A stretch of DNA of 64,000 nt, taken from contig NC_089762.1 in the NCBI RefSeq assembly GCF_040412425.1, positions 19,773,202 through 19,837,201 of the forward strand, in the 5' to 3' direction. This document shows, one piece after another, positions 1-12,577 of the stretch. The translations under genes were made by a program, and so were the position numbers. Numbering within the stretch: the stretch's first letter is position 1; each line of letters begins with the position of its first letter. Origin of the DNA: Macrobrachium rosenbergii (lineage: Eukaryota > Arthropoda > Malacostraca > Decapoda > Palaemonidae). The notes under the pieces are model-generated. The model saw nothing but the letters and a program-made list of their open reading frames with translations, did not search any database and had not been told where the DNA came from.

Positions 1-900
1 GTATTAAGCATGCTCCTATACCAGTACGGCTTGCGTCTGTGGCTAAGAAGAATTCTTTATTAAAATCTGGAAAACTAAGTACTGGTGGGTGTGTCAATCT
101 TTCTTTCAGTTCATCAGATGCCTTCTGTTGTTTGGTTGACCACCAGAATGGTATGTGTTCTTTTAATAATTCAGTCAGTGGCACTGCTATGGTAGCAAAA
201 TCTTTTATAAACTTTCGGTAAAAACCTGCCAAACCTAAGAATGATTTTACGTCTTTCTTACAATTAGGTGTAGGATATTCTTTGACTGACTTAATCTTTA
301 AGTCATTTATTTCGATACCCTTTCACTTAAAGTATGTCCCGTGTAATCTATTTTCTTTCCAAGGAAATTGCACTTTTTTAGCTTTAGTTTTGGATTTGCT
401 CTCCTCAATCTTTTTAAGACTTCCCTCACTAGTTTTACGTGTTCTTCAATTGTATCTGTTGCTATTGCCAAATCATCTGTATAGCAATGTACATCCTTGC
501 CTAATAAATTGCCTAAAATCTTATCTATTAATCTCACAAATGTTACTGGGTTTGACTTTAGACCAAAGGGCATTCTTACATATTGGTATCTGGCATTAAT
601 AGTGGAAAAAGATGTCAAAGGCTTACTTTCTTCGTCTAAAGGAATTTATAAAAATCCTTGCAACAGATCTAATATGGTGAAATATTTCTTGGCTCCAATG
701 GTTGTGATAAGATCTCTCATGGATGGCATTGGATAAGGATCATTCTCAGTTATCTTATTTAGCCCTCTAAAATCAACTACTACTCGGTATGTTTTATCTT
801 TCTTTGGAACTAGCAAAAGTGGGAAAGACCATGGGGATTTTGATGGTTCTATTATTCCTTGCTTCTTCTTCTGTTGCACTTCTCTTTCAATAATCTCTTT
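1..900 (-). pseudogene. Ty3/gypsy pol fragment: reverse transcriptase and start of RNase H
   Basis: The minus strand encodes the palm and fingers of a Ty3/gypsy reverse transcriptase, which copies element RNA into DNA. It shows VPKKDKTYRVVVDFRGLN, then the first catalytic aspartate in YFTILDL, then MPFGLKSNPVTF, then the active site as YTDD (usual form YVDD or YIDD). Below position 300 it continues through FLGLAGFYRKFIKDF into the first RNase H motif, ATDASRTGIGACL, where the window ends. An in-frame stop sits at 646-648 between the LDL and MPFG blocks, so this copy is not intact as read. It follows gag and protease on the same strand in the usual order. Assignment to Ty3/gypsy is confident; the clade is not resolved. 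Confidence 0.9.
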
Positions 901-1488
901 CTAGGAATGTGCTACTCTATAAGCAGGTACTGTATATAAATTGGCTTAGTATTCTGTGGAATATCTATTCAATGGGTTATCTCTCCTGTATTGCCAAGGG
1001 TGTCTCCCTCTATGGCGACTATATCACTATATTCACTCAGTAAATCAATGAGTTTCTCTTTAGCAAAGTCTTCTTCAGTGTCTTTCAAGTGAGTCCACAT
1101 CTTTGCTTTTCTCAACTCTGTTTCATGAGTTGAATTTGTGTTCTCTTTATTGATTGCTGCCGCTGTTTCCTTCTCTACTACGTGAATACAAAAGTATATA
1201 CTTCTGCTAAACCTATCTCTGTCCCTTGTAATAGTCTAACTTTTCCTCCTCTGTTATTTATAACATGTAAAACTATTTTACCTTGTCTAACTTCGTGTAG
1301 GCTGGAGGAATAATGTGTTCCATTTACATGTGCTCCTTCTATAAGGGTTAGAACTTCTTTTCCTTCATATAATTTATTTACTGTGCAATCTATCCAGATG
1401 CTTTCTCCTGGTTTAAGTCTTAATTCTCTGTGTAATTTCAGTTAAGTTTCCTGTTTAGATTCTAGGTTATTACTGATTAGTTGTATAT
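901..1488 (-). other. degraded protease-to-RT linker of the gypsy element
   Basis: This stretch lies between the protease and reverse-transcriptase blocks of the gypsy element. It should encode the C-terminal protease and the RT N-terminus, but the minus-strand frames are repeatedly interrupted and no domain motif is clear. It is treated as decayed polyprotein sequence because of its position. Confidence 0.5.
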
Positions 1489-1830
1489 TCATGTTACTGT
1501 ATATACTTGATATCCCTTTTTTGTGTTATCTTTTTTTAAGATAGTTTTCAGCAAGGAGGTTTTCTGAGCTGTGTTTCTTCTGATCATTTTACATCGCGGT
1601 ATTCTACAATTCCTATGCTTCCTTCCCCTTGGTACTAGAACCTTTTCCAAAGGTGGGATTCTTCCTAACTTAAAAGGTAAATAAATTTGCCCTACTAGTT
1701 CGATTCTGTTTCCCTCAACATCTGTGATTTTGCAGTCTACTACTGGGTTTAAACTTAAATGAGAAAAACATGCCTGATATACCTTTTCAGACATTATATT
1801 CTTGGGACTACCAGTGTCAAAGAATATGGC
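1489..1830 (-). pseudogene. Ty3/gypsy aspartic protease fragment
   Basis: The minus strand reads FFDTGSPKN, with the catalytic DTG codons at 1810-1818. It then runs about 100 codons with a beta-rich pattern (VEGNRIELVGQIYLPFKLG) typical of retrotransposon pepsin-like proteases. The family enzyme cleaves the Gag-Pol polyprotein as a homodimer. The block lies between gag (upstream) and reverse transcriptase (downstream) on the same strand. The reading frame is open from the DTG to a stop at 1489-1491, but the junctions on both sides are broken, so this is a remnant. Confidence 0.75.
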
Positions 1831-2073
1831 AATAGGCTTTTCTAAACCAACATGAGCTGGGAATACAGGTTTGAAACTATATTTATTTCTTACATTAACT
1901 TTGCTAATAAATTAGTTTGGCTTAAGGTTGATGCTCTAGTCTTTTCTTCTACTAAGTAGGAATGCCCATGATACCAATAATAAAAAAATTTACTGTCAAT
2001 TCGTCTGATATTTCTTGGTCTGGCTGGAAAACTAGGCTTTCAGCTTGGTCGCTGTTCTGATCTCTATGCCTTC

Positions 2074-3106
2074 TTATCTGTGGAGACTGACTATGATTTC
2101 TACCTCTACCTGGTGACCATGATCTATGTCTAGGTCTATTCTTACAATCTCTGGCACTATGTCATGTTTTCTTATGGTAAGGACAATAAGCTGTTCCATA
2201 ACATTCACTTGTGTAATGCCCTCTCTTTTGGCAGTAGTAACATGTAACTGTGGAAGGTCTTCTTTGATATGTATCACCTGGATTCCTATTCTGATTTCTA
2301 GCTGGTGTCCTAGATCTCCTATTCTGATGACTTGGTTCCCCTCTCTCTTGTCCTACAGTAACTAAAGGTCTGTATAGATCATTACCCTCAGGATTTCTAC
2401 CTGAAATTTTCCTCACTTCATTTTCAATTTCAATGACATCGTCTTCTAAACCCCAAGTAAGAGTCATCTTTTCAAGAGCCTTTGAGGGTAGGCTTCCCAA
2501 CAGCAAAGCTAACCTAAACAGCTTATGGCAGTTTTCAATTGTTATTACCTTTTGACCTCCTAAAGTTGTTGATCATGGAGTGTCTGCAACCAAATGGCTC
2601 CATTCCTTGAAATGGCTAAATAACTGAGGATTCATTCTCAGGTAGTTTCTTTTGTCTACCCTCCATCCTTGAACTATCTTTGTGAGGCTGATAACAGGAT
2701 CTGTTTTGCCTACTGTGGAATGTATTCTTCTCAGGTACTGCTTTAGTTCTTCCCAATTCTTAACTCTTCTATGGACACCAGAATGAATGTAACATCCTAT
2801 ATCTCCTGACAACAAATCTAGATAAGCTTTGGCTTCATTTAGTTTATCTGTGTCTGTTCCAGCCATGTTATTCAAATGGGTTTCTACTTGCTCAATCCAT
2901 GTTTCTAGATTACAAGCATCGTGTTCTCCTTTCCTTCTAAAAAATTTGATAATATGGTCACTTGCATGTAATTTATCAGCAACCATGGAGGTTGTGTTTG
3001 ATGGAGCTGAAGGAGTAGGAGTAGCCATTTTCAATTGTTTTGTTTGGCTTCTCGTATGAACAGGAGTTCTTACTTTTTTATTACGTGCCGATCTCTTTCT
3101 GTGCAT
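2074..3106 (-). pseudogene. Ty3/gypsy gag with CCHC zinc knuckle, interrupted by in-frame stops
   Basis: The minus strand from the ATG at 3106 encodes a basic N-terminus, a capsid-like region (WIEQVETHLNNMAG, AKAYLDLLSGD, WEELKQYL) and, in the same frame, a nucleocapsid region rich in arginine. This ends in a CX2CX4HX4C zinc knuckle, CYYCQKRGHYTSEC, around 2200-2240. Two TGA codons, at 2573-2575 and 2162-2164, break an otherwise continuous frame; the second falls inside a degenerate second knuckle ending HSARDC. Gag packages element RNA into particles. The order gag, protease, RT on one strand supports one element entering from the left edge. The LTR upstream of 3106 was not delimited. Confidence 0.8.
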
Positions 3107-3831
<725 letters not shown>

Positions 3832-3833
<2 letters not shown>

Positions 3834-5193
3834 TTGGATATATACCAAAAAGTACAATTACTCCTCTAATATTATTTTTCAATTTTTATATATTTTCCCC
3901 AAATCGCTCGTCTGGCAGCCTGTATTGTCTGGCTGTTATACCATGAGTTTCTAATGCACTTCAGTGATACTCAAGCTATCACAAAGGTCGGTTGTCATTG
4001 TATGCGCCGTGCCCCATTCACGCCGTCGCTACATTTGGCGCTCTTAACGCTAGCTAATGAATTATGGCTAAAACTTCCTTATCCTTGGTTAAGAAAGCAG
4101 AAATTGTGACCCTATGGAAAACTGGCAAGTCAATGTCAGCTATTGCAAAGAGAGCTGGGAATCTCTAAAAGCACCGTCTCATTGTGGTGCAACCGCTCCA
4201 AGACAGGAGACCTTGATTCATCACTGAAGCGGAAGAAAGGCTCAGGGAGGCCACGAAAAAACTACAAAAAGAACGGATAACATTTTAAAAAGGATTGTTA
4301 TGGAACATCCATCAATGCCAGCCAAAATTGAAAAGTCTCAAACCCTGATCTGCTTAGGAACGTATCTGAACGGACCGTGCAACATCGATTGCAGAAAGAC
4401 CTTGGTCTCCCATGTCGTGTTGCAGCAAAGAAGCCACTCCTCACTAAGCCTAAAAAAAAAAAAAAAGGATGGCTTTTTGCAGAAAATATTTGAAGTGGAC
4501 TGAAAAGGATTGGGAAAGGGTAGTTTTTAGCGATGAATCTAACTTCCACATTATTCATAGCGCTGGCAAGAAAGTAAGGAGGCCCCAAGGATCTGCTATG
4601 CATCAAAATACACAGTCAAGACTGTGAAACATCCAGCTTATGTGATGGTATGGGGATGTTTCAGCGGATATGGGGTAGTGGGGATTATATTTTCTCCCAG
4701 AGAGCACGACAATGAATGGAGAGATTTATGAAAATGTCTTGGAAAATGAATTAGTCCCTTACAGGAACTTTTGGGCATGCATGTATTTATGCAAGATGGA
4801 GCACCTTGCCACCGATTTCAAGGTCACAAACCTTCTTAAGGAATTTAATATTCAGAAATTGGACTGGCCAGGCAATTCACCAGATTTAAACCCAATTGAA
4901 AATTGCTGGGCATACATGAAACGGAAACTGAAGGCACTAGCAGATGAGAAAACGTCCCTCCCCAAATTGAAGGATGCCATCCGTAAGTTTTGGTTTGAAG
5001 ACATGGATGCACAATATTTCAAAGATTTAGCACATTCAATGCCAAGAAGGTTAAAAGCTGTACTTAAAAATAATGGAGAAATGTCTAAGTATTGAAAAAA
5101 TATAAGTGAACTAAAATTTTCCCTTTTATTTTCCTTTTTTTATATCATTGCTATGATTTGTTTACAAATGTAAGCGTTTTTTTTTTTGCGCGA

Positions 5194-5197
<4 letters not shown>
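3832..5197 (+). mobile_element. Tc1-like DNA transposon remnant between (AT)n tracts
   Basis: An element of about 1.37 kb carries a degraded Tc1-type transposase. It lies between two long (TA)n tracts; Tc1 elements insert at TA. The 3' end reads GCGCGACTG just before the TA repeat, compatible with a terminal CAGTCGCGC inverted repeat. No matching 5' terminus is visible at 3832, so the left boundary is set by the microsatellite and is uncertain. Confidence 0.6.
4064..5095 (+). pseudogene. Tc1/mariner transposase pseudogene (DD34E type)
   Basis: From the ATG at 4064 the sequence encodes a helix-turn-helix N-terminus (VKKAEIVTLWKTGKSMSAIA) and, after a frameshift near 4160, a second HTH portion with a GRPRKT hinge. 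The catalytic triad is visible: first Asp in VVFSDESNF (about 4530), second Asp in MQDGAPCH (about 4795), and Glu in SPDLNPIENCW (about 4880-4910). The last 127 codons (4712-5095) are open and end KNNGEMSKY. At least three frameshifts separate these blocks, so no functional enzyme is made. The family enzyme cuts and pastes the element at TA sites. Confidence 0.9.

Positions 5198-5277
<80 letters not shown>
5198..5277. repeat. (AT)n microsatellite
   Basis: About 80 bp of uninterrupted TA repeat directly following the GCGCGACTG end of the Tc1-like element. Confidence 0.97.
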
Positions 5278-5282
<5 letters not shown>

Positions 5283-6370
5283 AAAAAGGTCTAAATTTGG
5301 AACCAATTATAATTTTTACAATGAAATATTTTGTCATACAAATTCATTTATCATAAATAGGTTCATTCCAGGCATGGCTCTGCAAAAATTTGATAAATAT
5401 TGAAAGACAAAAGATTCACTGTGCATGCTCAGAATGCACACTTGTCTTCTCACAAGGTGTTACTCTCGTGCCAACCTCAACTATGAATGTATAGGGGATG
5501 GGAGGAGGGTACTAAGTTATGATTAATTTAATGGGTTTGAATGAAAATGTGTCTGGTTTCTTAAATAGCCTGAATTGCAAGTTAGAAGGGAGGAAGATGA
5601 GCTTCAAGAAAGGAGAAGACTGTAAGGGTAAAATTTTATCCACTCTTTGGAGGGTCTGGTTTGGGGTCAATGTTGTAGAGCAAAAGCTCTACACCCATTA
5701 TTATTATAATGGTTGTGAATTTTCATGAAGTAATGAACTGTAATTAGAAGTATGGAATTCCAAGAAAAGACACCTATCACATGAGATATGAAGGTAGATA
5801 CTCAAAAGAAACATGCCTTCATATGGGCCAGACACATGAGGAATGAGGGTCATGAGAGAGAGGATGAATGGCCCACATCATTACCAAGTGATAAATTCTA
5901 CAGTGTCAACTCACTTCAAGGATGGCAAGGAGTTCCAGATTAACTTCAAGGCAAGAAGAGTCCTGGGTTTGCTGACAACAGATGCTGATGTCCCTCACCA
6001 GACAGAGGAGGCTGTCTGTCCTAATCTGAAGACTATATAAGGAAGGAATAGCTGAGTCCATGGATAAGCCACGTTTCTGTGAAAGATGAATCTTTGCTCA
6101 ACATCCTGGAGCAAAGAAAAGTTCAACAGAAGACCACTGGCTAGAAAGATAGATTTTACGGGCTAAGGCATGACGTTAAATGAATTGCTTACAAGAAGCC
6201 AACCCTGTAAAAACACTTACTTTATGGGTTATGTCAAGTCAGAAGGCATCTATCATGAGTTCATAAGGTCTTGTGAGTCAGCCTGCCCAGCATCAGTAAT
6301 CAGCCCCAACTAGGAGGGCTCAACTGAGCAGCGATCAAAGAAGTCTGATTTAATTAGTAACCTTTAACAG

Positions 6371-6410
<40 letters not shown>

Positions 6411-6432
6411 AGAGAGAGAGAGAGAGAGAGAG

Positions 6433-6476
<44 letters not shown>

Positions 6477-8150
6477 CCTTAATATTCTCCAGATAAATGA
6501 AAAAACCACCTAGCACTGGAATAGAGGTTTTGAGTGTAGGAATACAGTAATCTCATTTTTTAAACCAAGCAAGGAACCTTTCCCACCTTCCTGGTAAAGG
6601 GAAGTGGTAGAGGATCAGCAAGAGGCAGTGATACCTACTGCTACAGTGACTTCTCAAAAGCCACTCCCCGGGAGGCTATGCTGCTAACCTCCCCACATGA
6701 AGATTTTGGATGGATGTGAAAGTGGTACAAGTGGGGTTGCTCTTGCAGGTGTCTCCATGTAGACTGAACTCCTGCTGGGCCAAAAAGGGGAAGTGGGAAT
6801 CATTCAAGAGTTTGCTAATGCTTGAAACTTCACTGTTACCTAATGCAGAAGACCAAACAAGGAAAAGGAGTAAATTTCAAGGCCATACAAGACCTGGATT
6901 ACCATATCCATCATCCAAGCTGCTGGATCCCACTGCAAAGGACAATACAGGGGTAGTCTGATGCTTAATGTTGTGGCAAACAGCTCCAGCAACGGTGTCC
7001 CAAATACCTTCCAAAGGGACAAAATAGACATCTATGTGCAGAAATGAAACAAAAAGCTCCCACTGGAATTGTTCATCAACACATTTTGAACTCACTGGAT
7101 GAGTAACAGCAATATGGTGACATCATATATCTCTGCCCAAGTGGGTACTTTGACTGCCAGAGGACAAAGGGAATCTGACCTTGTTCATCTCTGATTCAGC
7201 AAAGAAGCAATGACAGAAGTGCTGTTGGACATGGACCCACACATCGACCTAACAAGGCAGTCATGAATGCTTAGAGGCCTAGGAAGAAGGCTTGTAACTC
7301 CAAATAGAAGTACCATTGTTGTTCCTTGAGAGACCATACTCACCTAGTTTGAAGTCACCAGTTGGGGGCACCAGCCCTCATTTGAAGTGTCTAAAAATAT
7401 CAAAAGGCTGGGGTCTGGCCAAACCAGAGGAACTCCTTTCAGTAGATCACAGTTACCCTGCCACTACTGGAGACCATGAAGGACACTCTCAGTGAATGGA
7501 ACCTGGATATACTGTGACATGGTGGCTGCCTTCCAACCAAATGCCAGTTGAGGTGGAAGAGAGCAGCTTTGGAATTGATTAAGAGAGGCCAGTTTCTTCG
7601 GGGACGCCAGATGACCTATCCAAACCTTCTACGACTTGGCCACTGACCACTGATTCTGCAGGAAGTCCTAGATGGTACCATCACCATGGAGGGCACAAGT
7701 TGTGACTTCTCCAGGGTGCCTACAACCCCAAGGACCAACACAATACTATGAGAACACTCATCACCCCAACTCATCCCTTGAAGATGCCAAGACAAGCCAG
7801 TCATCTAAATTCTGACAGTGAAGAAAACCCAGACAGAGAGCCCAAGAAGCCATGGGCACTTAAGTCCTGGTGAAGACCTGAGGGGCCAAAGCAAAGTATG
7901 GAATGATGAAGACCTTCACCAGTGTTCATTCAGAGTAGTGAGGAAATATCTTGGGAGGACCAAGTTTCTTCAAAAGGATGATTCTCATTTGTTTTTATAC
8001 ACAAGCTAGGTTTCAAAGGAATTATCAATAAACACAACATCCTTCTTCTGGCTGAGACCCATTATGTTGGGGCTGACATCAGTGTTACTAAGGACCAAAC
8101 ATGCAAAATGAATGTGAAGATCCTGAAATTTGGGTTACATTATCCTCCAC
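5278..8150. other. no gene recognised; contains (AG)n/(GT)n microsatellite
   Basis: No exon, transposase or reverse-transcriptase motif was recognised on either strand. Open frames are short and lack family motifs. An (AG)n run followed by (GT)n lies at about 6375-6474. The stretch lies beyond the last host exon found and may be intron or decayed repeat. Confidence 0.5.
6375..6474. repeat. compound (AG)n(GT)n microsatellite
   Basis: An AG tract interrupted by one GACTAG block passes directly into a GT tract. The compound repeat is about 100 bp. Confidence 0.97.
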
Positions 8151-8156
8151 CAAATA

Positions 8157-8427
8157 CAGGCATTCCCTGGATATTGGTGGGCAATCTGGTTTTACGGCAC
8201 TTGTCTAGTGACGAAAATCGGCAATTTTGGGTGCTGAAAATCGCCAATTTCCACTTATTGGTGCTGATAATTGGGTATTGGCACTGATACATATCTAACA
8301 GAGGTGCTGATAACCAAAAATAGGAGATTTTCGGTGCCAATAGCTGAAAAAGTGCCGAAAATTGCAGATTTTCGGCTATCATCACGCCATCAGAACAGAA
8401 CCCGCGCCGATAACCGGGGACTGCCTG
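8157..8427. mobile_element. short TIR element (MITE-like), copy 1
   Basis: The unit is flanked by TA and has inverted ends: CAGGCATTCCCTGG at the left and CCGGGGACTGCCTG at the right. The interior is rich in short motifs such as CCGATAAC and AAATCGGC and their complements. It has no coding capacity. Two other copies are at 8651-8887 and 48540-48840. TA flanks and the CAG start suggest a pogo/Tigger-type non-autonomous element; that class is inferred. Confidence 0.8.
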
Positions 8428-8650
8428 TATTTTTAAATGAAACCATATATATTCTCTTTTACATACTGCTCTTGAAGGTCTTTAAATTTTGTACAGATTT
8501 ACTTATGAGACCTAACATATGTCTCTTGAAATGTACAAACAGCAGACCAAATTTAACAATCCTTGAGAAGGGTAGTGTAACAGATTCATCTTCCTCATAC
8601 ACATGGTCCCTATCTCTTTTCTTCTGAGTGCCATAATCTGGTGTACTGTA

Positions 8651-8887
8651 CAGGCAGTCCCCGGTTACCGGTGGGCTCGGTTATTAATTCCAGTTTTACG
8701 GTGCTTGTTAAGCAACGAAAATCGCCAATTTCCGCTTATCGGCGCCAACAATTGGATATTGCGCTGATACATACCTAACAGAGGCACCAATAACCGAAAA
8801 TCGCTGGAAAAGTGCTGAAAATTGCCGATTTTTGGTTATTGTCACACTGTCAGAACAGAACCACTGCCGACAACAGGGGAGTGCCTG
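8651..8887. mobile_element. short TIR element (MITE-like), copy 2
   Basis: Flanked by TA, it begins CAGGCAGTCCCCGG and ends GGGGAGTGCCTG. It shares the GCTGATACATA-CTAACAGAGG core with copy 1, about 220 bp away in the same orientation, and is about 35 bp shorter than copy 1. Confidence 0.8.
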
Positions 8888-9156
8888 TACTAGCTTCTAT
8901 GCCTAAATGACTGAGCTAGTCCTGCATCCTTGTCTTACCAGCCAAGAAAATATGACTCACAATTCTACAAACAAGGCCCTAGTCAGCTTCAGAACATCTG
9001 GATGCCATTCAGATTTTACTCCTGGAGTTCTCGTGGTTTCATAGGTTTTGCCTCAAATTAGCCTGCGGGGTGGCAAAAAGCCTGAATAACTCTACAGGAG
9101 TGGGTTTATGACTGAAAAATTAAAATTTTTAAAACGAAACTCACTTTCTTCAATAG
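8888..9156. other. no feature recognised
   Basis: About 270 bp of single-copy-looking sequence between the MITE-like unit and the DIRS terminus. No convincing exon was found on either strand. Confidence 0.4.
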
Positions 9157-9959
9157 AAAATGACATTTTCATAAAAGTTTCATATATACTTACCAAGTAA
9201 TTATACAGCTAATGTTTGTGACTCGTGTGGCAACTTTGAAAAAATTCATGGTAGCGCTTCTTATGTTTTGTGTAGGTGACAAGCCCTGCCCACTATCGGG
9301 GAACACAGGAAACAACCTGGCAGGTAAGCTAAATTTGTTTATGCCCTTACGTCCATAAGAGGGGAGGAGGGCGGGTTTTGATTCTATAATTACTTGGTAA
9401 GTACAGTATACTGTATATGAAACTTTATTTACTGTATTATGAAAATGTCATTTTCATATAAGCAACTTACCAAGTAATTACACAGCTGAATTCCACACTG
9501 AATGGAGGTGGGATACATTGACATATTCTACTCCAAAACATTAAGGCATGGTAATGACTTTGAAATAGAAAATTTGCCAGTACTGAATGTAATGCTTGTT
9601 GTTTCCTTACCTGGTAAGAGAGCTACTGCAGTACCAAAATTAAAAAAAGAACCAGACAATGCTGTCACCTACTGTACTCTGAAAACACTTATAAAAAAAC
9701 ACGACAAACTACCCACTAACACTGGTGGATACTCCAGGTACATTGTACCCCCAGGCTCCCCAAAACTCGACAACCCTACACCAAGGCGAAGAGATAGTAG
9801 GAGAAAAAGAGTGCTTCCTATAATTCCTCACCCAATACCATGCCAGCCACTGATAACGGTCCCAAGGTACTGCAATTATCAAACACTGTTTCCACTTCCT
9901 TCAAATAGTGAGAGGTGAAAATAGACCTGCACTTCCATTAGGTCGACTGCATAATGGAA

Positions 9960-10696
9960 GTCAGAACATATTATGCCTGAAAGCCAAAGAGGTTGACATT
10001 GCTCTGATATCATGAGCTTTCACTTAAAATTTAGCAAAACTTCCTCCTGGATCTGGGAATGTGCCTCTGAAATCAAATCTCTCAGGAAGAACGACAAAGC
10101 ATTCTTTGAGAGAGGATGAGAAGGGTTCTTAACCAAACACCAGAGGTTACTGGATGGACCCCTGATCTTTTCTGACCTTTTCAGATATTATCTAACAGCT
10201 TTGACTGGACAAAGTTCTCTCTCTTCTTCCTCATGACTGAGAACATCCATTAAATTCTTAATGGTAAATGAATGAGACCGGGGCTTGGACAGGTCCTTGT
10301 TCTTGGCCAAAAAGCCTAAGGTGAAGGAGCAAACTGCATCTCCTTGGGGAAAACCTACCCTTTTATCAATGGCTTGAATCTCACTAGTAAGTTTAGCTGT
10401 GGCTGATGCAGAGAGGAAGAATGTCTTGTGCGTGAGATTCCTAAGGGAAGTAGAATGAAGGGGTTCAAAAGCTGGACCAGTCAGCCATTTCAGGACCACA
10501 TCCAGATTCCAGGAGACCAAATTGTCCTTCCTCTGTTGAACGACTTTAGCAGGTCGTTAAAATCTGAGTTTGACGAAAGATCCATGCCTCTAGGTTTCAA
10601 TACTGAGCTGAGCATAGCCTGATACCCTTTAATGGTGGAGGAAGACAAATTCCTAGAGTTCCTCAGGTAAAGGAGGAAATCTGCAATCTGTGTCAC
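9960..10696 (-). pseudogene. DIRS tyrosine recombinase remnant (family A copy 1)
   Basis: The minus strand encodes the core-binding domain (MTQIADFLLYLRNSRNLSSS, then TIKGYQAMLSSV) and the start of the catalytic domain (LRNLTHKTFFLSASATA). The intact family A copy has ATARRASELHAID; here the segment reads ATAKLTSEIQAID, so the first catalytic arginine appears lost. A degraded KAHDIRAMSTSLAF, the HxxR box, follows near 10000. Frames are broken by at least one shift near 10500. In intact elements the enzyme integrates the circular cDNA by site-specific recombination, without a target duplication. Confidence 0.8.
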
Positions 10697-11188
10697 AGAG
10701 GTCTCAGAAGGTGAGACATTGTGATCATGGCACCACTGACAGAAGGCTGGCCACTTGGCCTGGTAGATGAGGCTAGAAGATTTTCGGCTGCATCATGCAA
10801 TACCCTCTGCAGCTTTCCTTGAAAAACCTTTCACTCTGACAAGCTTACATACAGTCTGAAGGCTGTTAGAGCAAGAGCAGACACCCTCTGAAGTGGGGTT
10901 TTCTGAGTAAAGATGGTTTTTGGGGAAGGAGTCTTGGATAATCTACCACCAGCCAAAGAAGATCTGGAAACCACTCCCTCAGGGGCCAAACAGGGCTATG
11001 AGGGTCATAGTTGCATTGTGGTGTGTCTGAAACTTGTTTAACACCTCCCTGATCATGCTGAAAGATGGGAAGGCATATAAGTCCAGGTTGGACTTATATG
11101 CCCATGCAACAGGATCTGGGGCTGGAGAGGAAAATAGAGGAAGTCAATGGTTCTTGTAGGTGGCAAACAGGTCTATCAATGGCCTGCC

Positions 11189-11540
11189 CTACAGTCTCCA
11201 AAGCTCTAGATGAACCAGGGGATCTAGGAACCACTTGGTTGGGAGGACCTGCTTCAGGCGGCTCAGCTCATCCGCCAACACATTCAACTTCCCCTGGATA
11301 AATCGGGTGACCAGAGTCACTCGATTTTGTTCTGCCCACAAGAGTAGTTTTCTTGCTGCCTGGCAGAGAGAAAAGGAGTGGGTGCTGCCTTGTTTGCAGA
11401 TATATGCTAAGGCCGTGGTATTGTTCGCATGTACCACTACTGTCTTGTTGCAGACCACAGGTGAAAAACTCTGAAGGCCTAGCTAAACTGCTTTCAGTTC
11501 TCTCACATTTATATGTAGGCTTTGCTGATCCCAGGTCCAA
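11189..11540 (-). pseudogene. DIRS RNase H fragment (family A copy 1)
   Basis: The minus-strand segment contains LHINVRELKAV in one frame and VHANNTTALAYICKQG followed by FIQGKLNVLADELSR in another. These match the RNase H domain of copy 2, where the equivalents are LHINVKEIKAIHVA, HLDSMTALAYIKNQG and NVLADECSR. The middle aspartate is replaced (VHANNTT instead of VHLDSMT) and there is a frameshift. The domain joins directly to gag sequence at about 11540-11580, marking the internal deletion. Confidence 0.75.
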
Positions 11541-11557
11541 TGGCTATCCGCCAACCC

Positions 11558-12313
11558 CTAGGACTGTGCAACAGGAGCAGCTGAGGGGGTGACTACCCAT
11601 GGGCAAACCCCACTGGCCTCCTTTGGACTCTTGATATGTCTTCTCCCAGGTTTAGGAGAGCAGGACAGGGACCTTGGTCTTTTTGAACTGGTGGGACAGA
11701 TAGCCACCTCCTCCACTGGCACTGCAATCTCACTTGTCACTTTATCCGAGAACACTGTATCCATTATCGTCTTAAGTGACTCTCCTAACTCTCCCAATGT
11801 ACTTACTACAAGGTTAATTTTCTTATCAAACCTGGATTTGAGACTGGCGATGGCATTAGGGTTGGAAGCAAGGGAGCCAGGCATGGGAGTAGGAGGTTGA
11901 ATAGTGGGAGGGCAAGGAATAAGAGAAACAGTAGGAATAGCCATAGTAGGGAGAGCAATAGGACTAACTTGTAAACTAGGCTTAGGTGTAGCTTCTACGC
12001 TATGAGAATGTCTCTTGGCTCTAAAAGCTACTTTCCCCTTCCCATCTCTCTCTAATTTGTCTAAGTGAGACTCAGAATCTTCTATTTTTACTGTCCCATG
12101 AGGAACATTCATTACAAATTTTCTCAATGCTGCATTCTTGCCCCCTACATTTACTGCAGACTGAATGAGGATCATAATGAGCTTTTGTGAGCCTAGTCTT
12201 ACAGCCTTCGCTGCAACAGCAAATACTCGAACTGCTAGAATCTGACATAATTCAGAAAAAACTAGAGAACTACTCAAAATGTGATAATAAACTATCAATA
12301 GCCTGCTGTGCAA
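11558..12313 (-). pseudogene. DIRS gag N-terminal fragment (family A copy 1)
   Basis: A 251-codon minus-strand frame starts within the 5' part of the element and contains a cysteine-containing N-terminus, a Pro-rich linker, a heptad-like segment (NAIASLKSRFDKKINLVVST) and a basic stretch (SSKRPRSLSCSPKPGRRH). The NAIASL segment is shared with copy 2 at 29791-30012 (NAIASLEAQVDQKFNLLVNT). No zinc knuckle is seen. The frame ends where the deletion fuses it to RNase H. It is called gag from position and similarity between the two copies. Confidence 0.65.
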
Positions 12314-12577
12314 TCAAAACAAAGTAACTGTACTTCACCAAAGTCCGCAAAGACAACCAAAAGAATAATAAAAAAAGTTGCTGTAAATGGCACCGATGTG
12401 TGTACCAAAGCCAGCAGAAACAAACTGAGCTTACCTGCCAGGTTGTTTCCCATATTCCCCGATAGTGGGTGGGGTCTGTCATCTACACAAAAAATAAGAA
12501 GTGCTACCGCAAATTTTTTAAAAAGTTGCTGCACGAGTTAGAAACATTAGCTGTGTAACCACTTGGCAAGTTGCTTA

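Larger units (their letters stand above)
9157..12577 (-). mobile_element. DIRS-type retrotransposon, family A copy 1, internally deleted
   Basis: The ends are inverted repeats of about 150-200 bp. The left end, through CTTACCAAGTAATTATACAG and the CCCACTATCGGGGAA block, is the complement of 12425-12577. An internal complementary region at about 9389-9485 carries both terminal sequences joined back to back, as in DIRS elements. On the minus strand the order is gag, a partial RNase H, then a tyrosine recombinase. Reverse transcriptase and most of the gag C-terminus are missing compared with copy 2 at 24144-30657, which is about 3 kb longer. It lies in the expected continuation of the host gene, in the same orientation. 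Confidence 0.88.

Noticed and set aside
3925..3965. Reverse-strand THG codons (complement of ACCATGAGT) as the missing catalytic histidine motif
   Set aside because: The surrounding residues do not fit the family strand-SHG-helix pattern, and the site lies in the Tc1-like element flank.
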